Source: an uncultured Prevotella sp. (GTDB lineage Bacteria > Bacteroidota > Bacteroidia > Bacteroidales > Bacteroidaceae). Taken from it: DNA of 20,239 bases. The stretch lies in assembly GCA_938028745.1 (NCBI GenBank), contig CALIZL010000034.1, positions 1-20,239 of the forward strand, given 5' to 3'. A program made the position numbers and the translations under genes. Below are positions 14,445 through 20,239 of the stretch, one piece after another. Each line of letters opens with the position of its first letter. The stretch's first letter is position 1. The notes beneath the pieces are model-generated. The model did not search any database, was not told the origin of the DNA, and was given only the letters and a program-made list of their open reading frames with translations.

Positions 14445-15151
14445 ATGTGTATATCATTGTAGAGGGCGCGCGCACCGAACCAATGGTATATACCGCTTGG
14501 TTGAGCCTGTTGGTACCACAGCTGAAAAAGCTTGACAATGCGGACAAGGTGCAGACGAACAACTATTACCTGTTCAGCGCAGGTGGAATTCCCTCAATTT
14601 ACAAGCATATATCTAACGCTGTGGCCGACATTAATGATATAAATAGCGGTGGGAAGGGGCATTACGATTATCTGATGGTATGTCTTGATACCGAAGGAGA
14701 AACTCGCATTGAGTTAGAAAAGCGGATGAATGAACAGCTCACAGCAGATAAACGAAAGTTGAAAGATGCCCAATTAGTGCTGTTTGAACAAAACATCTGT
14801 ATGGAAACATGGTTTCTTGGTAACAGAAGCGTGTTTAAAAGTAATCCTCAAGAGGAAGAGTTTATAAGATATATAAACCATTATAATGTACGTGATAACG
14901 ACCCCGAACAGATGGGAAACGTCGAGAATGGCAACTTCTCAACCACGGCACAGTTTCATTGTCGCTATCTTCAGGTCATGTTTAAGGAGCGGAACATGAA
15001 GTATTCGAAAGCTGGCCCAACTGTCGTTTGCGAGAAGTCGTATCTCGACCAGCTAATAAAACGGTACGAAGAAACGAAACATATCCCCTCGTTTGGACGG
15101 TGGCTTAGCTTTATAACACACGAAATATCTGGCGGAAATACATACATATAG
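14441..15151 (+). CDS. TOPRIM/RloB/DUF4276-like partner of the ATPase
   Basis: 236 residues. It has the layout of a TOPRIM-type fold. The first strand ends in IIVEGARTEPMVY (5-17), with Glu8 at the catalytic position. A second acidic motif, DYLMVCLDTEGE (76-87), carries Asp83 and Glu85. NICMETWFLGNRSVF (118-132) matches the N-x-C-x-E-x-W-x-L block of RloB, DUF4276 and AbiLii-like proteins. The rest (about 140-236) is not recognised. Such proteins act as the nuclease or effector subunit released or activated by the ATPase partner in OLD- and PARIS-like defence; a tRNA-cleaving or nicking role here is only inference. The ATGA overlap couples its translation to the ATPase. Exact family (RloB versus DUF4276 versus DUF4435) is uncertain. 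Confidence 0.75.
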   Translation: MNVYIIVEGARTEPMVYTAWLSLLVPQLKKLDNADKVQTNNYYLFSAGGIPSIYKHISNAVADINDINSGGKGHYDYLMVCLDTEGETRIELEKRMNEQLTADKRKLKDAQLVLFEQNICMETWFLGNRSVFKSNPQEEEFIRYINHYNVRDNDPEQMGNVENGNFSTTAQFHCRYLQVMFKERNMKYSKAGPTVVCEKSYLDQLIKRYEETKHIPSFGRWLSFITHEISGGNTYI

Positions 15152-15163
15152 GAAACTCACACT

Positions 15164-17902
15164 ATGGACGACGAAATAAAAGACCCGAACGAACTGGAAG
15201 AAGGCCTGGACATGGCCGACGAAAAGCAACAAGACGAAAACGAGGAAGAGGGCGTTGAAACGCATTCCGACTACAAACCCGCCGACCGCTTCGATGCCTC
15301 GGCGGTGCATCACCTTAGTGGCATGTACCAAAATTGGTTCCTCGACTACGCCTCGTACGTTATTTTGGAACGCGCCGTGCCTAACATCGCCGACGGCTTG
15401 AAACCGGTTCAACGCCGTATATTGCACTCGATGAAACGCATGGACGACGGGAGGTACAACAAAGTGGCCAACATTGTGGGTCACACCATGCAGTTTCACC
15501 CCCACGGCGACGCCTCTATCGGCGACGCCCTTGTGCAGATGGGACAGAAAGACCTGCTTATCGACACGCAAGGAAACTGGGGAAACATCCTTACGGGCGA
15601 CCGCGCTGCCGCCCCACGTTATATCGAGGCGCGGCTTTCTAAGTTCGCACTCGACACCGTTTTCAATCCCAAAACCACGCAATGGCAAGCTAGCTACGAC
15701 GGAAGAAACAAAGAACCCATCGCGTTGCCCGTGAAGTTCCCCTTGCTTTTGGCGCAAGGGGCGGAGGGAATTGCCGTTGGACTTAGCTCTAAAATCCTTC
15801 CGCACAACATGCGCGAGCTGTGCGAGGCGGCCATACATTATCTTAAAGGCGAACCGTTTAGGCTGTTTCCCGACTTTCCCACGGGCGGTTCGATTGATGC
15901 CAGCCGATATAACGACGGACAAAGGGGCGGTTCTATCAAGGTGCGCGCCAAGATTGAGAAACTGGACAGCAAGACACTTGTTATCCGCGAGATACCTTTC
16001 AGCAAGAACACCACCACGCTTATCGACTCTATTCTTAAAGCGGTGGAGAAGGGAAAGATAAAGGCCAAGCGCGTAGACGACAATACGGCGGCCCAAGTAG
16101 AGATACAAGTGCACCTCGCCCCTGGCATTTCGTCGGACAAAACCATTGATGCACTCTACGCATTTAGCGACTGCGAGATTAACATTTCGCCCAACTGCTG
16201 CGTTATCGAAGACAACAAGCCGCGTTTCCTCACCATAAGCGAGGTGCTGCGGCATAACGTTGACAGCACGATGGGGCTGCTTAGGCTGGAATTGCAGATA
16301 AGGAAAGACGAACTGTTGGAACAGCTTTTCTTCTCTTCGCTTGAGAAAATATTTATCGAAGAGCGCATCTACAAAGACAAGAAGTTTGAGAATGCCGAGA
16401 ATATGGACGTTGCCGTGGAACATATCGACAGCCGATTGACGCCCTTCAAGCCCAACTTCATACGCGAATTGCGCCGCGACGACATCATGCGATTGATGGA
16501 AATAAAGATGCAGCGCATACTTAAATTCAGCAAAGATAAGGCCGACGAGCTGCTGGCACGTATCAAAGAAGAGATTGCGGGCATTGACCACGACTTGGCA
16601 CACATGACGGACGTCACCATCAAATGGTTCAAATTCTTGATTGATAAGTACGGAAAAGACCACCCCCGACTAACCGAGATAAAGAGTTTTGAAACCATCG
16701 AGGCCACCAAAGTGGTTGAGGCCAACGAGAAACTATACATCAATCGTCGCGAGGGATTTATCGGAACGGGGCTGAAAAAAGACGAGTTTGTGTGCAACTG
16801 CTCGGACATCGACGACATCCTGGTGTTCCATCGCGACGGCAAGTATAAGATAATGCGCGTGGCCGAGAAGATTTTCGTGGGCAAAAACGTGTTGCATGTG
16901 CAGGTGCATAAGCGCAACGACAGGCGCACCACTTATAATATTGTGTATCGCGACGGCAAGGAAGGCCATTATTTTATCAAGCGTTTCAACATCACCAGCG
17001 CAACGCGCGACCGCGAATACGACCTTACGCAAGGCACTGCGGGGTCGAAAGTTGTTTATTTCACGGCCAATCCCAACGGCGAGGCCGAGACGATACGAGT
17101 TATTCTCGAACCGGAAGCACCCCCAAGCCGCAAAAAATGTATCGTGGATTTCGACTTCTCGAAGGTGATTATCAAGGCGAGAACCTCGCGTGGAAACATC
17201 ATTTGCAAACGTCCGGTGAAGAAAATAGGCTTGCTCGAAGCGGGACACAGCACATTGGGAGGCCGTAAAGTGTGGTTCGACCCCGACGTGAAACGCATTA
17301 ATTACGACGACCACGGCCGACTGCTGGGCGAGTTTAACGAGAACGACTCTATACTTGTGGTGCTAGACAACTGCGAGTTCTACCTCTCAGATTTCGATGT
17401 GAACAACCATTACGAAGACAACTTGAAACTGATTGAGAAGTGGGACGAGAACAAAGTGTGGAGTGCCGTGGTGCGCGATGCCGACAATGACAAGTTCGCT
17501 TACGTCAAACGTTTCACGATGGAGGGCTCTAAGCGCAAGCAATGTTTCCTTGGCGACAACCCCAAGAGCGAACTGCTCTTCCTGTCCGACCAGCCTTACC
17601 CTCGCATTAAGGTGGTGTTCGGCGGTAGCGACAAAGACCGTGCGCCCATGGAGATTGACATTGAAGATTTTGTTGGCGTTAAAGGGTTCAAGGCAAAGGG
17701 CAAACGCATCACCACTTCGCATGTAGACCACATTGAAGAATTGGAACCTACACGTTTCCCCGAACCCGAACCAGAGCCCGAAGACAAGGACGAACAAGGC
17801 AATGAAGGTGCAGAAAGCGCGCCGTCTGCCGCCTCTTCGTCGCCCCGAATCAAGTCTGCGGCCAGTCCCGAACAACCAAGTCTTTTTCAAGATGAACCTT
17901 AG
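15164..17902 (+). CDS. parC: DNA topoisomerase IV subunit A (GyrA/ParC family)
   Basis: 912 residues. It is the DNA-cleaving and rejoining subunit of a type IIA topoisomerase that separates daughter chromosomes; it works with ParE, not encoded here. After an acidic N-terminal extension of about 45 residues come DGLKPVQRRILHSM (77-90), FHPHGDASIGDALVQM (111-126) and AAAPRYIEARLSKFALD, with the catalytic tyrosine at 153. The breakage-reunion core and coiled coil run to about residue 500, and a beta-pinwheel-like C-terminal domain follows. The tail from about 865 is disordered, first acidic/proline-rich (EPEPEPED), then Ser/Ala-rich, ending EQPSLFQDEP. ParC rather than GyrA is chosen because the pinwheel lacks an obvious GyrA box (QRRGGKG). 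It begins 12 bases after the preceding gene and has no separate promoter that I can see. Confidence 0.88.
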   Translation: MDDEIKDPNELEEGLDMADEKQQDENEEEGVETHSDYKPADRFDASAVHHLSGMYQNWFLDYASYVILERAVPNIADGLKPVQRRILHSMKRMDDGRYNKVANIVGHTMQFHPHGDASIGDALVQMGQKDLLIDTQGNWGNILTGDRAAAPRYIEARLSKFALDTVFNPKTTQWQASYDGRNKEPIALPVKFPLLLAQGAEGIAVGLSSKILPHNMRELCEAAIHYLKGEPFRLFPDFPTGGSIDASRYNDGQRGGSIKVRAKIEKLDSKTLVIREIPFSKNTTTLIDSILKAVEKGKIKAKRVDDNTAAQVEIQVHLAPGISSDKTIDALYAFSDCEINISPNCCVIEDNKPRFLTISEVLRHNVDSTMGLLRLELQIRKDELLEQLFFSSLEKIFIEERIYKDKKFENAENMDVAVEHIDSRLTPFKPNFIRELRRDDIMRLMEIKMQRILKFSKDKADELLARIKEEIAGIDHDLAHMTDVTIKWFKFLIDKYGKDHPRLTEIKSFETIEATKVVEANEKLYINRREGFIGTGLKKDEFVCNCSDIDDILVFHRDGKYKIMRVAEKIFVGKNVLHVQVHKRNDRRTTYNIVYRDGKEGHYFIKRFNITSATRDREYDLTQGTAGSKVVYFTANPNGEAETIRVILEPEAPPSRKKCIVDFDFSKVIIKARTSRGNIICKRPVKKIGLLEAGHSTLGGRKVWFDPDVKRINYDDHGRLLGEFNENDSILVVLDNCEFYLSDFDVNNHYEDNLKLIEKWDENKVWSAVVRDADNDKFAYVKRFTMEGSKRKQCFLGDNPKSELLFLSDQPYPRIKVVFGGSDKDRAPMEIDIEDFVGVKGFKAKGKRITTSHVDHIEELEPTRFPEPEPEPEDKDEQGNEGAESAPSAASSSPRIKSAASPEQPSLFQDEP

Positions 17903-18812
17903 TGCATCCCCCTTGTGGCACATTCAGACGGTGGCCACACACGCAAGCAAAACCTTTACCTGTGCCAACGTTCGCCAACGGGCGTGGGCAGGGTGGTGGC
18001 TTTGCTTGCTTCTGCTGTGCCTTAGTCCTATGGCTCAGGCGCAAAACAAGCTTAACCAAGACTCACCATTGCCCACCAATGGCAAGATAACAACCACTGC
18101 ACGCATGCTTGGCATCGGCCGGGCGCAGGTGTTAGACACTTATCTTTCGCCCGAACATTATACAGGTCCCGACCTCCGTTATATCTCGCAGACCCAGCGC
18201 GAGCGCGAAGGACGCCGTCTTTCGCAGCTAATCACGCACACGGGAAACGTGGCTTACCTTAAAAATAGGGCAGGAAGTGGCAACGAAATAGCGGGCATGT
18301 ACAGCTTTGATTATGCCTTGCACTATGGCTTTGATTGGCTGGACCACCGCTTGCAGCTGCAAGTAGGGGGTAGGGTAGAAACCCATGTGGGCTTTATCTA
18401 CAACACCCACAACTCTAACAACCCTGCTCAGGCGCGCGTGTTTCTGCATCTTGCGCCCTCGGCAGTGGCTAGTTACAAGCTTAGGGCGGGCAGCATACCC
18501 CTACTCTTGCGTTACGAAGTGGCCGTACCCCTGCTTGGCGTGATGTTCTCGCCCAACTATGGGCAGTCGTATTACGAGATATTCTCCGAAGGAAACTACG
18601 ACCATAACGTCGTTCCCACCACTATTGGCTCTGCCCCTTCCTTGCGGCAGATGCTCACTGTCGACTTCCCGCTCTTGCGCTCAACCGTTCGTTTGGGTTA
18701 TATGGGCGACATCCAGCAATCGCGTGTCAATGGATTGAAAACCCACGTCTATACACATGGCGTGGTGATTGGCCTTGTGAAACGTTTCACCCTCATCAAA
18801 CTTGCACCATGA
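17892..18812 (+). CDS. DUF3316 outer-membrane protein
   Basis: 306 residues from the ATG at 17892, which overlaps the end of parC by 11 bases. The frame is open further upstream inside parC, but this start gives a signal peptide: an unusually long N-region (about 31 residues), then WWLCLLLLCLSPMAQAQ with cleavage near residue 50. The mature protein begins with the DUF3316 hallmark: GIGRAQVLDTYLSPEHYTGP. Alternating aromatic/hydrophobic strands, a YSFDYALHYGFDW segment and a basic end with VVIGLVKRF suggest an outer-membrane beta barrel. Function of DUF3316 is unknown. The 4-base ATGA overlap with the peptidase gene after it implies cotranscription and coupled translation. Confidence 0.82.
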   Translation: MNLSASPLWHIQTVATHASKTFTCANVRQRAWAGWWLCLLLLCLSPMAQAQNKLNQDSPLPTNGKITTTARMLGIGRAQVLDTYLSPEHYTGPDLRYISQTQREREGRRLSQLITHTGNVAYLKNRAGSGNEIAGMYSFDYALHYGFDWLDHRLQLQVGGRVETHVGFIYNTHNSNNPAQARVFLHLAPSAVASYKLRAGSIPLLLRYEVAVPLLGVMFSPNYGQSYYEIFSEGNYDHNVVPTTIGSAPSLRQMLTVDFPLLRSTVRLGYMGDIQQSRVNGLKTHVYTHGVVIGLVKRFTLIKLAP

Positions 18813-19828
18813 AAAGAAAGCTGTTATACTTTTTTCTGCCGCTAATGGCAGCGTGGGGCTTGTTGGGCGCTTGTGTTGATGTGGAGCAATACGATAACAA
18901 TCCGCGTGGAAACTTCGAGGCTTTGTGGCGAATAATCGACGAACATTATTGTTTTTTCGACTATAAACAGCAAGAATATGGTTTGGATTGGAATGCCGTT
19001 TACAACAAGTATACACGCCAATTAGAGAACCAAATGACCGAGGAGCAAACCTTTGAGGTGCTGACGAACATGCTGGGCGAACTTAAAGATGGGCACGTTA
19101 ATCTCTATGCGCCCTTTGATGTGGGGCGAGATTGGTCGTGGAAAGAAGATTATCCCAGCCATTTCAGCGAGAACGTGCTGAAACTTTACCTCGGAAAAGA
19201 CTACAAGATTGCGGCTGGCATGAAGTATCGCATACTTAACGACAACGTGGCTTACCTGCGTTGCGCCTCGTTTGTAAACGATTTCGGGGCTGGAAACCTC
19301 GACCGTATCTTGCTTTACTTCGCTCCTTGCAACGGACTGATTATTGATTTGCGCGAGAATGGTGGCGGAATGGTGACCAGTGCCGAAACGCTTGCGGCCC
19401 GTTTTACCAACGAAGAAGTGCTGGTGGGCTATATGCAGCACAAAACAGGACGTGGACATAACGACTTTTCGCCCCGCCACCGGCAGATACTTAAACCCTC
19501 TAAGGGGCTTAGGTGGCAAAAACGAGTGGTGGTTCTCACCAATCGCGGCGTGTATAGTGCAGCCAACGAGTTTGTGAAATACATGAAGTGCCTGCCCCAA
19601 GTAACGATTGTGGGCGACAGGACGGGCGGCGGTGCGGGCCTACCTTTTTCTAGTGAACTGCCCAATGGCTGGATAGTGCGTTTTTCTGCCTGCCCCATGT
19701 ACGACCGTGACGGTAAAGATACCGAGTTCGGTATCGCCCCAACGCATCAGGTAGGCATGAAGTCTGCCGACCTGGCTCGGGGAAGAGACACGCTTATTGA
19801 GTACGCCCGAAAGCTGTTGGCGAAGTAA
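18809..19828 (+). CDS. S41-family (tricorn/CtpA-like) peptidase lipoprotein
   Basis: 339 residues. A lipoprotein signal ends in LLGAC (Cys22). The N-terminal helical cap (about 34-75) resembles tricorn-core-like Bacteroidota S41 members (ALWRIIDEHYCFF). The catalytic region shows LGELKDGHVNLY (89-100, His96 where tricorn has its catalytic His), IIDLRENGGG (178-187), the nucleophile segment RGVYSAANEFV (246-256, Ser250), GDRTGGGAG (269-277) and FGIAPTHQV (307-315). No clear PDZ domain lies between cap and core, only a short stretch. It is anchored in the cell envelope and probably trims proteins there. It is the last gene of the run and lies 191 bases before the tRNA. Confidence 0.9.
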   Translation: MKRKLLYFFLPLMAAWGLLGACVDVEQYDNNPRGNFEALWRIIDEHYCFFDYKQQEYGLDWNAVYNKYTRQLENQMTEEQTFEVLTNMLGELKDGHVNLYAPFDVGRDWSWKEDYPSHFSENVLKLYLGKDYKIAAGMKYRILNDNVAYLRCASFVNDFGAGNLDRILLYFAPCNGLIIDLRENGGGMVTSAETLAARFTNEEVLVGYMQHKTGRGHNDFSPRHRQILKPSKGLRWQKRVVVLTNRGVYSAANEFVKYMKCLPQVTIVGDRTGGGAGLPFSSELPNGWIVRFSACPMYDRDGKDTEFGIAPTHQVGMKSADLARGRDTLIEYARKLLAK

Positions 19829-19920
19829 AACGCGCTGAAAGGAGCTCATCAGAATAATGGTAAATAAGGCAGGCCAACAGCAATGGCGATGGGGTAGGAA
19901 ATGCTTCTTGTGGGGCGGCC

Positions 19921-19945
19921 TACACCATTATATAATGCGCGCGCA
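19921..19945. promoter_or_regulatory. GC-alternating / ATTATA element upstream of tRNA-Leu
   Basis: CACCATTATATAATGCGCGC followed by GCACG. Its reverse complement resembles the palindrome at 13236-13268 and, less closely, 9036-9063. It lies about 30 bases upstream of the tRNA-Leu -33 box. The role is unknown. Confidence 0.4.
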
Positions 19946-19977
19946 CGCGAGAAAAGCGTAAAAAGACGGCGAAAAAT

Positions 19978-20008
19978 TTGGCTTGCCCCTAAAAAATCAC
20001 TACCTTTG
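19978..20008 (+). promoter_or_regulatory. Promoter of tRNA-Leu
   Basis: TTTG ending at 19980 is followed after 20 bases by TACCTTTG (20001-20008), a perfect TAnnTTTG box. Predicted start is near 20014, six bases before the tRNA. Confidence 0.75.
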
Positions 20009-20019
20009 CACCGCAAATC

Positions 20020-20101
20020 GCGCCTGTGGCGAAATTGGTAGACGCGCTAGACTTAGGATCTAGTGTTTCGCGACGTGTAGGTTCGAGTCCTATCAGGCGC
20101 A
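20020..20101 (+). tRNA. tRNA-Leu (anticodon UAG)
   Basis: Acceptor arms GCGCCTG (20020-20026) and CAGGCGC (20094-20100) pair fully, with discriminator A at 20101. The anticodon stem CTAGA/TCTAG encloses loop CTTAGGA, anticodon TAG, reading CUN leucine codons. A long variable arm (GTTTCGCGAC region), expected for leucine tRNAs, and a T-loop TTCGAGT are present. CCA is not fully encoded. Confidence 0.96.
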
Positions 20102-20108
20102 CAACAGC

Positions 20109-20148
20109 ATCCCGACTGTTCCATTTAGAGCAGTCGGGATTTTTTTTT
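20109..20148 (+). terminator. Intrinsic terminator after tRNA-Leu
   Basis: ATCCCGACTG (20109-20118) pairs with CAGTCGGGAT (20131-20140) across a 12-base loop and runs straight into nine T's (20140-20148). This is the clearest rho-independent terminator in the window. Confidence 0.93.
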
Positions 20149-20239
20149 GTTCCCGCAATTCTGGTCCTAGAATGATCCTTATCGCGGCTCAGCGGAAGAT
20201 TAGTGGGGACTACGCATAAATCTTTGAAAGTCTAAACAT

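Noticed and set aside
15053..16663. A 536-codon open frame on the minus strand
   Set aside because: It is antisense to topoisomerase IV subunit A and crosses into the preceding gene; no family resemblance.
20150..20239. Partial gene at the right edge
   Set aside because: Too short to judge; the minus-strand ATG at 20239 meets a stop after nine codons, and nothing is recognisable.

Overview
The window comes from a member of the Bacteroidota, most likely a Prevotella-like Prevotellaceae species. Four things point there. Several genes are preceded by the Bacteroidota sigma-ABfr promoter form (TTG/TTTG, 19-22 bases, then TAnnTTTG), with little Shine-Dalgarno sequence. There is a secreted protein with a type IX secretion C-terminal domain. 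There is a DUF3316 outer-membrane protein. The short palindromes and GGTGAAAGG / GTTAAGGAGTTAA repeats between genes look like those of oral Prevotellaceae. Species cannot be fixed from this sequence alone.

Layout. 1-419 is a 15-bp / 7-bp minisatellite that switches strand at a palindrome. 420-2357 (-) is a PKD-domain protein probably exported by type IX secretion. 2759-3658 (+) is meso-diaminopimelate dehydrogenase (ddh), behind a promoter with three copies of a TGCGACA heptamer. A strong, probably bidirectional hairpin terminator at 3958-3999 separates it from a leftward cluster: etfB (8832-7963), etfA (7671-6655), a frameshifted DUF559 endonuclease gene (6426-6036) and an acyl-CoA dehydrogenase (5807-4098). 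Together these form a flavoprotein electron-transfer and acyl-CoA oxidation/reduction module. Four copies of one palindromic element punctuate its gene boundaries. Next leftward is a two-gene unit of glycyl-tRNA synthetase and an FKBP-type lipoprotein (11308-9141).

A small antitoxin-like gene (11612-11827) with its own promoter is followed by about 1.5 kb with no convincing gene. That stretch holds two tandem-repeat arrays; one is seven 22-bp units shaped like small hairpins, some with compensated arms. Then comes a rightward, tightly packed series: an AAA/ABC-type ATPase and a TOPRIM/RloB-like partner joined by an ATGA overlap (13341-15151), topoisomerase IV subunit A (15164-17902), a DUF3316 protein and an S41 peptidase lipoprotein (to 19828). 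The window ends with tRNA-Leu(UAG), which has a clear promoter and a textbook terminator.

The most promising candidate for an undescribed system is the ATPase/TOPRIM-like pair. It has the architecture of OLD, PARIS and AbiL-type anti-phage pairs, yet lies 12 bases upstream of a probably essential topoisomerase gene. All assignments rest on reading motifs by eye; no database search was possible.
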